A DNA stretch of 64,000 bases from the NCBI RefSeq assembly GCF_018449435.1, contig NZ_JAHCMU010000016.1, forward strand, positions 1 through 64,000, written 5' to 3'. The notes under the pieces were generated by a model. That model saw nothing but the letters and a program-made list of their open reading frames with translations. It made no database searches and had not been told where the DNA came from. The DNA comes from Flagellimonas sp. 389 (GTDB lineage Bacteria > Bacteroidota > Bacteroidia > Flavobacteriales > Flavobacteriaceae). How positions within the stretch are numbered: the stretch's first letter is position 1; the number at the start of each line of letters is the position of its first letter. The translations under genes were made by a program, and so were the position numbers. This document shows, piece after piece, positions 35,349-44,126 of this stretch.

Positions 35349-36437
35349 ATGAAAAATGTATTCAAACTCTTCTGCTTTGTTGTCCTAACCGTTTTTATCT
35401 CTTCTTGTGGAAATTCCGATGATGATGTCGATTTTGATATTAACCAGCGGGAATTGGGCCAAGGCGAAGAAGCTGATGATTGTTTAGGATTTGAAGAAAA
35501 TGAATTATTACTTTCTATTCAGGACCAGTTCACCACACTTCCTGGAAAAGTATCCATTCTTTTTAAAGTTTCCGACAGTGCCGGGACACCCATATCTGGT
35601 TTAACGGCAGATCAATTTACAATCTATGAGCAGGGCCGAAACGACGATTGTTTCAATACCATATCTTCTTCGGAATCTTCAGCGAGAATTTCATCAAACT
35701 CTCAAATTTTCAATAATACTACGCTATTGGTGCTCGATTTAAGCAATAGTGTCCTGGAAAGTAGCTTGGATGAACTAAAAACTGCATCTACGAGTTTTAT
35801 CAACAATGTAATCCCTACTCCTGAGGGGGATTCTTTTAAAATGGCCATTTATTGGTTCGATGGTGAGGATGAGTTACACCTTTTAAACCCACTTACTTCT
35901 TCTGCAACGGAGCTTACCGCTGCCATCGATGGTATCACTACGGACATAAGTAACGACCCATCAACAGATTTATATGGTGCCGTTATAAAGTCTACTCAGA
36001 TTGCCGAAGATGAAATTAAAGCAAACAATGAGGCCTCTGTTATAGGGGCTGCTTCTATTGTACTTTTTACCGATGGCACTGACCAAGCCTCACGATTTTC
36101 AGAAGAAACTGCGTTAAGGGCGGTAAACGATGCAAATCAAAATATTTCTTTTTTCACCATTGGATTAGGTTCTGAAATTGATACAAGTATCTTAATAAAT
36201 ATTGGAAAGACCGCTAGTGTATTTGCAGGAAACAAAGAGGAATTGGAAGCTACGTTTACACAGATTTCCCAACGTGTTTCGGAACAGGCCAACAGTTTTT
36301 ATTTGTTTGAGTACTGTACTCCAAAACGGGATGGTAGCGGTGACAACAATCTAGTTATTCAATTGACCAATGGTGGACTGCAGGGCGCAGTACAGACCAA
36401 GTTCAGTGCCAATGGATTTATGGGAGGCTGCGAATAG
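35349..36437 (+). CDS. VWA-domain lipoprotein
   Basis: The protein (362 aa) has a lipobox (ISSC) and an acidic linker (GNSDDDVDFD). The von Willebrand factor A domain covers about residues 120-320 with the metal-binding MIDAS elements LLVLDLSNSV (DxSxS) and VLFTDGTD. Residues 45-110 look like an Ig-like segment (GKVSILFKVSDSAGTPISGL). The C-terminus has paired cysteines (EYCTPKRDG, MGGCE). It probably binds a protein or matrix ligand at the cell surface. It is divergent from the molybdenum block. Confidence 0.88.
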   Translation: MKNVFKLFCFVVLTVFISSCGNSDDDVDFDINQRELGQGEEADDCLGFEENELLLSIQDQFTTLPGKVSILFKVSDSAGTPISGLTADQFTIYEQGRNDDCFNTISSSESSARISSNSQIFNNTTLLVLDLSNSVLESSLDELKTASTSFINNVIPTPEGDSFKMAIYWFDGEDELHLLNPLTSSATELTAAIDGITTDISNDPSTDLYGAVIKSTQIAEDEIKANNEASVIGAASIVLFTDGTDQASRFSEETALRAVNDANQNISFFTIGLGSEIDTSILINIGKTASVFAGNKEELEATFTQISQRVSEQANSFYLFEYCTPKRDGSGDNNLVIQLTNGGLQGAVQTKFSANGFMGGCE

Positions 36438-36592
36438 CACTTTATTCAGATTAACATAAATCCTATTCTTTCGATTTCTTTAATGTTCGACCATGTCCTA
36501 AAAGTAGGGTTTTTGGTGCGATAGTTGTTATAAATACATAAACAACAACTAATTACATCCTTTTAAACTGACTTAAGTTTAACTCAAAAATA

Positions 36593-36766
36593 ATGATTAT
36601 GGATGTGGTAAAAGAGATTATTCAGAAAAGTGCAATAGGTCCATTATCCAATTGGTCAAAAGGAGTGGTACTATCTTTATTCACTTCAATACTAGGTTTG
36701 CTCTTAACAATGCTCGTGTTACTTTTCAAGTACGGTACACAAATAAACATTCAATTTGGATATTAA
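36593..36766 (+). CDS. Small single-helix membrane protein
   Basis: A 57-codon frame starts at ATG 36593 (a second ATG is two codons on). The first 25 residues are amphipathic (VVKEIIQKSAIGPLSNWSKG); a strongly hydrophobic helix follows (VVLSLFTSILGLLLTMLVLLF) and a short tail. Its TAA at 36764-36766 overlaps the stop codon of the convergent M14 gene. I do not know the family, but the compact helix makes it a credible small gene that is easily missed. Confidence 0.45.
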   Translation: MIMDVVKEIIQKSAIGPLSNWSKGVVLSLFTSILGLLLTMLVLLFKYGTQINIQFGY

Positions 36767-38229
36767 CGGTAAATCAACGCATTACCAAAATTTTGCTTTT
36801 CTATTGGTTTTGAAAAATCGATTAAAAACCCGTTGATTACAGCATGGGTCAATTTTCCATCTTTTTCTAAAAAGAACGTTGGGTTTACTCCGGGACGAAG
36901 TCTAAAATCTGGTACCTTATAGTTTTTCTTTACAAAATGTCCGGGCATTTCCGTGTACGGAATTGGAGGTAAGAAATTGGTCGTAAAATACCCATAGCCA
37001 GATTTAAACGGACTGTTCTTATCATTCCATAACTTTCGTGTATTCGTATCCATACTTTTAGGGTACATTTTTGGAGGCACTATTTTATAGCCTGTAGCAT
37101 CAAAAGTTTCGTAGCCATAGAATGTGGACAAATCTCCTTGATCAGCAACCATACTTCGATAATAGAAAGATTCATGATTTTCATCATCTACTTCTTGACG
37201 ATGAATTCCTAAATCTAAGATGTAATCCTTTCCTAAAAGCTCATAGGTTACATTTTCAATTTTCAGGTCAAAGAGTTTACGGTCATTCCTTGGAATCTTT
37301 TCATAATCGGCTTCTGGAATGCTTTTGTAGCTTTCCTTTGCAATAGTATACAACGCCGACAGGATGGAAACATAATTTAACTTTCGTATTTCTTGCTTTT
37401 CCACATCATTCGCATAACCACCAGATTCGATTAAAATTAAGCTTGTGCCCCATTTGGCAATATTATCGCCAAAAGCACGTGGTTCAAAATCATCACTGTA
37501 TCGTCCTACCTGACCTGGTGCATATTTTTGGATGATATTGTTCATGTAAACGATAACCTTCATAGCGTTTGAGCGAACTTCATTAATATCCTTTTCATAA
37601 TTAAAGGCAGTTGCCAAATATGAAATCGTAGCTGGTTTACTTGTCAGTTCTGCATTGTAATAAGTACTTTGATCATGAAGGTTAAACCCAAATTTGGCAT
37701 CCAAACTATCACGGAGTCTTTTTAATGTTCTTCCTTCAGGAGATTGCAGTCGTAATGCATCTCTGTTGATATCGATTCCCAAAGCATTTCTACGCTGGTA
37801 TATCTCTGCCCCATCTGGATTGAGCATTGGAAGAAAATGAAGCTTTAATTTTGAAAGAATAAGTTCCTTTTCCGATTTGAATTCCGGGGCATCTAAAAAA
37901 TTAAGGATATCGAAAATAGCCATGGTCGCGGTTGGTTCGTTTCCATGCATTTGCGACCATAAAAAAATATTTTCCGATCCAGAACCTATACTGATCAAAT
38001 GCAGATCGCGCTCTTCTATGGATTCACCTACTTTTTGTACCTCAAACTTTGCATTGGCTTCAAATCGTTGAATCAAAGGCTGTATTTGTTTGTGCTTTAT
38101 ACGTCTTTTTTCCAAAGTAGCTTCTTTATACGTATCGTACGTTTCGTATAATTTTGACGTAATCGCTTCTTGGGAATAAGACGCTATACTGAGCAATCCC
38201 AATAAAAAAAGTAATGTTCGTTTTTGCAT
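36763..38229 (-). CDS. M14 family zinc carboxypeptidase, exported
   Basis: The start is the ATG at 38229 (488 aa), which begins a signal peptide (TLLFLLGLLSIASYSQ); a frame extending 57 nt upstream overlaps the previous gene. M14 zinc ligands are visible: HGNEPT (H-x-x-E), then NLHDQSTYY for the third ligand; LNPDGAEIYQRRNALGIDINRD carries substrate-binding Asn/Arg residues. The catalytic glutamate may be in LILIESGG. Given its operon partners, a murein peptide is a plausible substrate. It starts 4 nt after the amidase stop. Confidence 0.9.
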   Translation of the reverse strand: MQKRTLLFLLGLLSIASYSQEAITSKLYETYDTYKEATLEKRRIKHKQIQPLIQRFEANAKFEVQKVGESIEERDLHLISIGSGSENIFLWSQMHGNEPTATMAIFDILNFLDAPEFKSEKELILSKLKLHFLPMLNPDGAEIYQRRNALGIDINRDALRLQSPEGRTLKRLRDSLDAKFGFNLHDQSTYYNAELTSKPATISYLATAFNYEKDINEVRSNAMKVIVYMNNIIQKYAPGQVGRYSDDFEPRAFGDNIAKWGTSLILIESGGYANDVEKQEIRKLNYVSILSALYTIAKESYKSIPEADYEKIPRNDRKLFDLKIENVTYELLGKDYILDLGIHRQEVDDENHESFYYRSMVADQGDLSTFYGYETFDATGYKIVPPKMYPKSMDTNTRKLWNDKNSPFKSGYGYFTTNFLPPIPYTEMPGHFVKKNYKVPDFRLRPGVNPTFFLEKDGKLTHAVINGFLIDFSKPIEKQNFGNALIYR

Positions 38230-38233
38230 GCTT

Positions 38234-38893
38234 TTATTTTGAGGGAACAGGCTTAAAATTAAATCTTTTTGTGGCTTCACGCACACCGTTCATAAAATCA
38301 GTTCCCGGGTCTGTTTTTGTGGTGCGGTATCCATCGTCCACTTCCAACCATAACGGATGGCCTTCAAACTGGGTATACTCATAATGTCCTATCACATATT
38401 CAATATCATATTTATCCGCCAAGTATTCCACTAAAAAGATATTCGCTTCTAGCTGTTCTTTGGTCAACGGGGTGTTTTCGGTACCACCTACATTTTCAAC
38501 GCCTATGGCGCAATGGTTCAGCCCAATTACATGCCTGGCCATTGTAGTTTCTGGCATTAATCTATAAATAGTACCATCTTGATCTATCAAAAAATGGGAA
38601 GATACGTTTAGACCGCTTACGCTTTCTATATCGGGACGCCAATTGGGGAGTGTTGGTTTTTCAAAAGCTTCAAAAGATTTTTGAAGTGTTGGAATGGCCG
38701 TCCAGTGCAACACAATCATTTTGGGAACTATCTCTGGTGTTTCCTGTTCTAAATTGTAACGCTGTGCCAGATATTCTTTCGTTAGCTCGACACGTTCTTT
38801 ATCAAAAACAATTGGTCTATCCACTATCTCATGTTTCGTATTACAGGACCATAGAATACTTAGTATCAAAACCAATAATCCAGCTTTTTTCAT
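38234..38893 (-). CDS. N-acetylmuramoyl-L-alanine amidase, lipoprotein
   Basis: The start is the ATG at 38893 (219 aa), giving a lipoprotein signal with lipobox LWSC. The amidase_2/PGRP-type domain has Zn ligands in IVLHWTA and HPLWLEVDDG...KTDPGTDF, with HFLIDQDGTIYRLMPE, ARHVIGLNHCAIGVENVGG and YVIGHYEYTQF between. It would cut the bond between muramic acid and the stem peptide. It begins 7 nt after the 3D-domain gene and ends 4 nt before the M14 peptidase gene, forming a cell-wall operon. Confidence 0.92.
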   Translation of the reverse strand: MKKAGLLVLILSILWSCNTKHEIVDRPIVFDKERVELTKEYLAQRYNLEQETPEIVPKMIVLHWTAIPTLQKSFEAFEKPTLPNWRPDIESVSGLNVSSHFLIDQDGTIYRLMPETTMARHVIGLNHCAIGVENVGGTENTPLTKEQLEANIFLVEYLADKYDIEYVIGHYEYTQFEGHPLWLEVDDGYRTTKTDPGTDFMNGVREATKRFNFKPVPSK

Positions 38894-38900
38894 CTTTAGT

Positions 38901-39317
38901 TTATTTGGAAGTAAATATAGTATCCAAAGGGACGGCATAACGAATTTTCAGTTTCTTTTTCCCCCACTGCCTTGCTTTTTTAACATCCAGTCCCATATAG
39001 ATATCGATTCTATTGTGCCACTTTCGGTTCATTTTATCCATGACATAAAAAGTATCGGGAAAGGTATCTATTTTCACCATGGTGTTATGCTTTAAACCTA
39101 GTTTTAAAAGATCTCTGGAAACCGCAATACTTTTCATTCCGGGTTTTAAGGTATCTCCCCAAGCTGCGATACTTGGATTAGTGCCAGTGGTCTGCCATGA
39201 AACCGAATTATATGCTGAGGCGGTCACAGCTATAGTTTTCCATTCCCATTTAGGTTGGGGGACAGTTTTTTGCTTACAAGCAAGAAATATCAAGAAGCAA
39301 AGCAAAAAATTCTTCAA
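38901..39317 (-). CDS. 3D-domain lipoprotein (MltA/RlpA-like)
   Basis: The frame can be extended to 39434, but the first 39 residues do not form a signal. A TTG at 39317 begins a perfect lipoprotein signal (KNFLLCFLIFLACKQ), so I place the start there (138 aa). The rest is a small 3D domain: TASAYNSVSWQTTGTNPSIA, GMKSIAVSRDLLK and YVMDKMNRKWHNRIDIYMG, with two of the domain's conserved aspartates. This domain is found in lytic transglycosylases and related wall proteins. It leads the operon with the amidase and M14 peptidase. Confidence 0.8.
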   Translation of the reverse strand: MKNFLLCFLIFLACKQKTVPQPKWEWKTIAVTASAYNSVSWQTTGTNPSIAAWGDTLKPGMKSIAVSRDLLKLGLKHNTMVKIDTFPDTFYVMDKMNRKWHNRIDIYMGLDVKKARQWGKKKLKIRYAVPLDTIFTSK

Positions 39318-39507
39318 AGAAGTTAGTATTGATTGATTTCTAAAGATAGAAAATCCTTTTGTAAATGGGACGTCTATTGAATGATGATCGATTAGAGTAC
39401 AAGAACGATGCAAGCAACAGAAAATATAAAACACACGTTAGGACATATATTCACTTCTCTGGTTTTATTAAAATATTTCTTTGCAATTGAAGAAAATACT
39501 CAAAGTT

Positions 39508-40959
39508 TTATTTTTTGACCACCAATGTAATATTGTTATATTTATTCGTAAGTGTTCGATTTGAGATTCCTTTAGGTATTGTTAACCAGCTATTCTTATT
39601 GATTACAAATCTAAACTCGTGTGTGTTTTCGTTTTGGAAGTTTGATATTGGAACCGATAGTTCATAAACTCCTTGTCCTAAGTTATTCATTTGGTATGAA
39701 TCGTTATTTGGATTCCAATTATTGAAGGTTCCGGTAACCGAAACGCTTTTAATCATATCATTATTTAACTTTTCAGAATGCGTATATTGAAAAACGATAA
39801 CATCATTTTCAATACGGTAACCATAGATTTTCCCATGGTATCGGTTAAAGTCACATAAGTCACTTACAATTGAGTTAATGACAATATGAAGCTTTTCATG
39901 TGTTGTAGGTGTACTTTGATTGATAACCAATGAAATCCCCAAATTCTGCTCAGGGAAAACAACGAACATATTCTGCACTCCATATGCACCACCATGCTTG
40001 AGACAACGGAGACCATTCCTTGTCACGTTAATATCATCCCACAAGTATCCATTCCAGTTTTCATTAGAATTTGTAATATTTCTTCGAGATTCTAAAACCA
40101 ATTTGTCATCAAGTCTTAACTGGTATTTCAAAAATGTATTGAGGTCACTAATCGTGGATTTTAACATTCCGCCAGCTCCCCAGATACGATACGCAAAATT
40201 TGGCATCAATTTTTCGTTTTTATTGTAGCCATTCAATAATGTTTTAGAACTCGGTACCATAAAAGAGGTTGCCTTCATTCCAAGTTTTTCAAGAAGTTCG
40301 TCCTCAACGATTTCTCTAAAATCCTTTTGATAGACTTTTTCTAAAATGTATCCTGTAAGTTCGGGGCATAGCTCATTATAGTAGTTCGTTGTACCTGGAA
40401 AAGTATCCAACTTCACTTTTTTTAAATCTTCAAAAAAATCTGATTTGTCATAAGTTGCACCAAACTCTTTAAGTCTAAAAACAGTGCTATCATCTTCTAC
40501 TATCCGTAATGAACTTATATCTGGAAAACTCCGATTGATCCCAGACTTGAATCCTAGTAAATCTTTAACTCGAATAGGTCGACCTTGAAACTCGAGGTTT
40601 GGATATTTTCCTGGTAAAAATTTTCTGATATCATCCTCTAGATTTACTTTTTGGTCCAAAACAGCCTTCGCCATCAAAGTTCCGGTAAACACTTTGGTGA
40701 CAGATGCAATTTCAAAAAGCGTTGTATCTGTAATTTTGTTGCCCTTTCCCTTGTCAATTTCCCCATAATGTTTGGTATAGGTTTGCCCATTTTTTATTAC
40801 GGATATGGATGCGGCAAACGCATTGGTGTCTTTTAGTAGATTTTGGCCATGGATATCCAATACCTTATTGATATAAGTTTTGGTCAATTCTTCTTGTGAA
40901 TAACACGAGGTGACTACTATTGAAATGCAAATAAAGGTCTGAATTAGGTATGTTTTCAT
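39508..40959 (-). CDS. Exported serine hydrolase with C-terminal CBM48-like domain
   Basis: The protein (483 aa) has a signal peptide (IQTFICISIVVTSCYSQ). Residues 40-370 are a beta-lactamase-fold hydrolase with SVTK (S-x-x-K, about 88), YNE near 190 in the Y-x-N position, and KHGGAYG (about 317). Residues about 400-483 form a separate beta-sandwich reading SVSVTGTFNNWNPNNDSY ... HEFRFVINKNSWL, the pattern of glycogen-binding CBM48/AMPK-beta domains. Such a fusion suggests that the hydrolase is targeted to a polysaccharide or glycoside ester. The substrate is unknown. Confidence 0.85.
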   Translation of the reverse strand: MKTYLIQTFICISIVVTSCYSQEELTKTYINKVLDIHGQNLLKDTNAFAASISVIKNGQTYTKHYGEIDKGKGNKITDTTLFEIASVTKVFTGTLMAKAVLDQKVNLEDDIRKFLPGKYPNLEFQGRPIRVKDLLGFKSGINRSFPDISSLRIVEDDSTVFRLKEFGATYDKSDFFEDLKKVKLDTFPGTTNYYNELCPELTGYILEKVYQKDFREIVEDELLEKLGMKATSFMVPSSKTLLNGYNKNEKLMPNFAYRIWGAGGMLKSTISDLNTFLKYQLRLDDKLVLESRRNITNSNENWNGYLWDDINVTRNGLRCLKHGGAYGVQNMFVVFPEQNLGISLVINQSTPTTHEKLHIVINSIVSDLCDFNRYHGKIYGYRIENDVIVFQYTHSEKLNNDMIKSVSVTGTFNNWNPNNDSYQMNNLGQGVYELSVPISNFQNENTHEFRFVINKNSWLTIPKGISNRTLTNKYNNITLVVKK

Positions 40960-41362
40960 TTAAGTATCTATTTATTATGGTTGTATATTTCTTTTAAATT
41001 AGATAAAGCGTTTATCGTTGTTTCGGATTTTGTTAAAAGTTAGTGCAACGTATAGGAGTAATTCTTTTTGATGATTTATTGAATTAGGGGCTATTTTGAG
41101 CAAGTACTCCCAAAAATTGATATGGTTACAATAATTCTATTTTTTTGCTCTTTTTGAAAATAACTACAGCTAAATGAAAAGAAAACTATAAGGAAGAGTG
41201 AAAAGCCCCCAGCTTCAGGTTAGATAATGGTAACGTTCCAAAACATAAATAAGAAACTATCAATCCTGATTACTTAAGCAGCAACAAAATATAAAAGGAT
41301 AATATATACCGTTAATGTAGCACCAAGGGATATGTGGCAATACTATTGTTTTTGAAAAAACC
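40960..41362. other. Gene-free stretch of about 400 bp
   Basis: I see no gene, tRNA-like fold or strong palindrome here. It contains the divergent-side upstream region of the CBM48-hydrolase gene and the downstream end of the pirin gene. Confidence 0.4.
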
Positions 41363-42235
41363 TTAGCTTGGAAGTGGAACGTAAGTAGGGTCATGTTCCA
41401 TCATTGGAAAAGTTTTAGCGTTCCATTCCTGTTTAGCCTTTTCAATTTTCTCTTTGCTCGATGAAACAAAGTTCCAATAAATATGCCGCTCTTCCGGAAA
41501 AGGCTCACCTCCAAAAAGTAAAATATGGGAATTTGATTTTAGTAAAATCTCGCACGTATCTTCAACCTTGGAAACCAAAATATTTCCTTTCCCAATGTCT
41601 TCACCACAAGCGGTAATTCCGCCTTCCACGATACAGATGCCAATCTCACCTTTGAGGTTATCTTTAACATCTAGTGGGTATTCAGATTCATTTTTCACTT
41701 CGACCATAAAAAGAGGGGAATATGTGGGTACGGGAGATTTTTTATCGTAGCCTTCACCAGCTACTAATGTGAATTCAGTTGGGCCATCCTTCCATTTAGG
41801 CAAATCATTCCCGCTGATATGATGAAATTCTGGCTCTATGTCTTCCAGTTCTTTTGGAAGTGCGACCCAAATCTGGTAACCGTGTGCAGTAAATATCTTT
41901 CCGTTACGTAAATCCGTAGGGGTTCTTTCCGAATGGGAAACTCCTTTGCCTGCTGTCATCCAATTTACAGAACCTGGGCTTATCCGTTGGTTTGTGCCTA
42001 TACTGTCTTCGTGCACAATTTCGCCCTCTAACATAAAAGTAAGCGTGGACAGTCCGATATGGGGATGTTGGTCCACATCCATATACCGATTAGGTCCAAG
42101 CACTGTAGGTCCCATATGGTCAATAAAAATGAAAGGGCCGATCATTCGCTTTTTTCGAAACGGAATGAGCCTTCCTACTAAAAAATCACCAATGTCACGA
42201 CTTCTTTCTTCAATGATCAATCCTATGTTGGACAT
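41363..42235 (-). CDS. Pirin family protein
   Basis: The start is the ATG at 42235 (290 aa); a longer frame to 42307 is unlikely because it overlaps the divergent gene's start. The N-terminal cupin has the pirin iron ligands in QHPHIGLSTLTFMLEGEIVHEDS and HSER after GSVNWMTAGKGVS. The C-terminal cupin is more diverged. Bacterial pirins act as quercetinase-like dioxygenases or redox-linked regulators; which applies here is not determinable. Confidence 0.93.
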   Translation of the reverse strand: MSNIGLIIEERSRDIGDFLVGRLIPFRKKRMIGPFIFIDHMGPTVLGPNRYMDVDQHPHIGLSTLTFMLEGEIVHEDSIGTNQRISPGSVNWMTAGKGVSHSERTPTDLRNGKIFTAHGYQIWVALPKELEDIEPEFHHISGNDLPKWKDGPTEFTLVAGEGYDKKSPVPTYSPLFMVEVKNESEYPLDVKDNLKGEIGICIVEGGITACGEDIGKGNILVSKVEDTCEILLKSNSHILLFGGEPFPEERHIYWNFVSSSKEKIEKAKQEWNAKTFPMMEHDPTYVPLPS

Positions 42236-42285
42236 ACTGTAAATGTTTATATTTAGTCCCTCTAAGTTACGATAAATCCATATCC

Positions 42286-43620
42286 ATGAAACTATTGAAA
42301 CGTTCATTAATTCTGCTGATAATCATTATCGGTGTTGTTGTCTATTTAAACTACCCCAAACTAAACATGATATCTGGGTATGCCGTTAAAAACATGGCAT
42401 CCGCTGTATTCGTAGCCGAACGTTCAGCAGCATCGGTGACCCAAAACGATAATAATGTACCGCTCATTAAATTGGCAACGACAGAAGTTGATAAGGGCAC
42501 TAAGTCAGCTACAGCAGCTGTTTATGGACTTATGGACCGTAAAGCAGTGTACAGGGAAGGATTGGGAACCGTTCTTGTAAACGAGGATTATGACAAGGCA
42601 GCATTTATGCTTAAACCGAATAGAAATTTTTCTGCGGATACGATTCCATATCCCTATGGACAAGCTAGTCCTAAGGATACTATTTTCCCGGAAATCAATG
42701 AGCTGCAAGTGAGCAAGGCCATCGCAACTGCTTTTGATAGTCCTGGGATTCAAAAAACAAGAACGCTTCTAATATTGTATAAAGGACACCTGATTGCAGA
42801 AAAATATGCGGATGGTTTTACAAAAGATACTCCTGTTTTGGGATGGTCCATGACCAAAAGTGTCTTAGCTACATGCTATGGTGTCCTGGAACATCAAGGA
42901 AAATTAGAAATGTCTTGGCCCGCTCCTATCGCCGAATGGAAAAATGATGCCCGAAAGGAGATTACATTAAACCATTTGTTGCGTATGCAAAGTGGCCTGG
43001 CCTGGGAAGAGGATTACACCAAAATTTCCGATGTTACCAAAATGCTCTTTCTGGATAGCGACATGACCCAAGCCCAAAAAGAAAAAGAAGCAATTGCAAA
43101 ACCAACAGAAATCTGGAACTATTCTTCCGGTACTTCAAATTTACTTTCTGGAATACTACGACAACAGTTTAGGTCGCACCAGGAATATCTTGATTTTCCT
43201 TATGCTACCTTAATTGATAAAATTGGGATGCACTCTATGATATTGGAGGCCGATATTGCCGGTAATTATGTAGGTTCTTCCTATTCATGGGCCAGTACTC
43301 GCGACTGGGCTCGCTTTGGGCAGCTGTATCTGGATAAGGGTACATGGAACGGGGAGCAAATCTTTAGTCCAAAATGGGTCGACTATATCACCGAGCCTAC
43401 GCTCCATTCCAAAGGTACGTATGGAGCACATTTTTGGTTGAACACAGAAGGAAAATATCCCGATGCACCTAAAGACCTCTTTTCCTGTAATGGATATCAA
43501 GGACAATATGTTTTTGTGATTCCATCAAAGAATTTGGTAGTTGTACGTACTGGATTAGCTGAAAACCCAACATTTGATGTAAATGCATTCTTGTCAGAGG
43601 TCGTTAAAATCGTACCATAA
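42286..43620 (+). CDS. Membrane-anchored serine hydrolase, beta-lactamase fold
   Basis: The protein (444 aa) starts with an uncleaved-looking membrane anchor (SLILLIIIIGVVVYLNY). It has SMTKS (S-x-x-K, about residue 187), YSSGTSN (about 285) and a variant third motif CNGYQGQY in the place of H-x-G. This matches the 6-aminohexanoate-dimer hydrolase/EstB branch of beta-lactamase-fold esterases and amidases rather than true beta-lactamases. It is divergent from pirin with about 50 nt between the starts. Confidence 0.87.
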   Translation: MKLLKRSLILLIIIIGVVVYLNYPKLNMISGYAVKNMASAVFVAERSAASVTQNDNNVPLIKLATTEVDKGTKSATAAVYGLMDRKAVYREGLGTVLVNEDYDKAAFMLKPNRNFSADTIPYPYGQASPKDTIFPEINELQVSKAIATAFDSPGIQKTRTLLILYKGHLIAEKYADGFTKDTPVLGWSMTKSVLATCYGVLEHQGKLEMSWPAPIAEWKNDARKEITLNHLLRMQSGLAWEEDYTKISDVTKMLFLDSDMTQAQKEKEAIAKPTEIWNYSSGTSNLLSGILRQQFRSHQEYLDFPYATLIDKIGMHSMILEADIAGNYVGSSYSWASTRDWARFGQLYLDKGTWNGEQIFSPKWVDYITEPTLHSKGTYGAHFWLNTEGKYPDAPKDLFSCNGYQGQYVFVIPSKNLVVVRTGLAENPTFDVNAFLSEVVKIVP

Positions 43621-44030
43621 ATCGATATTACTATCCAAAACATTGCGCTAACCACAACAAAACAACCGTTCACAACAATAATTTCATTTGGGTGAACTGT
43701 CAGGCTACATTTACAGTGTAATAACTAAGAAAAGATATTTAAAGACAAGTAAATTTTTTCATTTTCATATAGTGTTCTCGTAAAAGAGTCTTGACCGTAA
43801 CGGCAGGGCTCTTTTTAGTTTATGGCTATATTGATTGATGGTTTTTGGTTTTTCAGTTGATGGTAGGGTTGTTTTACATTACTTCGAAAAAAGGGGGAAG
43901 ATAACTTTTTTGAGAAGATATGATAGAAGACTAATGACGGAAGTTAGAGGTTAGGAAATTGAAGTTAGGAGAATGTGGAACTGCTTACCGCCCACTTAAA
44001 AATGAGAGCTGAAAACTTAGAATTAAAAGA
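43621..44030. other. Gene-free intergenic stretch
   Basis: No gene is seen in this roughly 400-bp stretch. It holds the hairpin at 43782-43816 and, from about 43930, purine-rich degenerate repeats (variants of GAAGTTAG and GAGGTTAGG) that grade into the tandem repeat before menB. Confidence 0.4.
43782..43816 (+). terminator. Rho-independent terminator-like hairpin
   Basis: AAAAGAG (43782-43788) pairs with CTCTTTT (43809-43815), with an inner CCG/CGG pair (43795-43797, 43801-43803) and a T run. It lies about 165 nt after the serine hydrolase gene. The bulged, two-part stem and distance leave open a small RNA or other structured element. Confidence 0.45.
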
Positions 44031-44125
44031 TGCTTCGACAGGCTCAGCATTACATCGTGTAAAGAAGAACTTAGAGATAAGAAGTCAGAGATCAGAGAAC
44101 TGAAAACTGAAAACTGAAAACTGAA
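44031..44125. repeat. Dispersed flavobacterial repeat fragment and 7-nt tandem repeat
   Basis: TGCTTCGACAGGCTCAGCA (44031-44049) is a sequence of a type I recall as dispersed in flavobacterial intergenic DNA. After a purine-rich stretch, four perfect tandem copies of AACTGAA occupy 44098-44125 and end one base before the stop codon of menB. The tandem array could vary in length between strains. Confidence 0.6.
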
Positions 44126-44126
44126 A

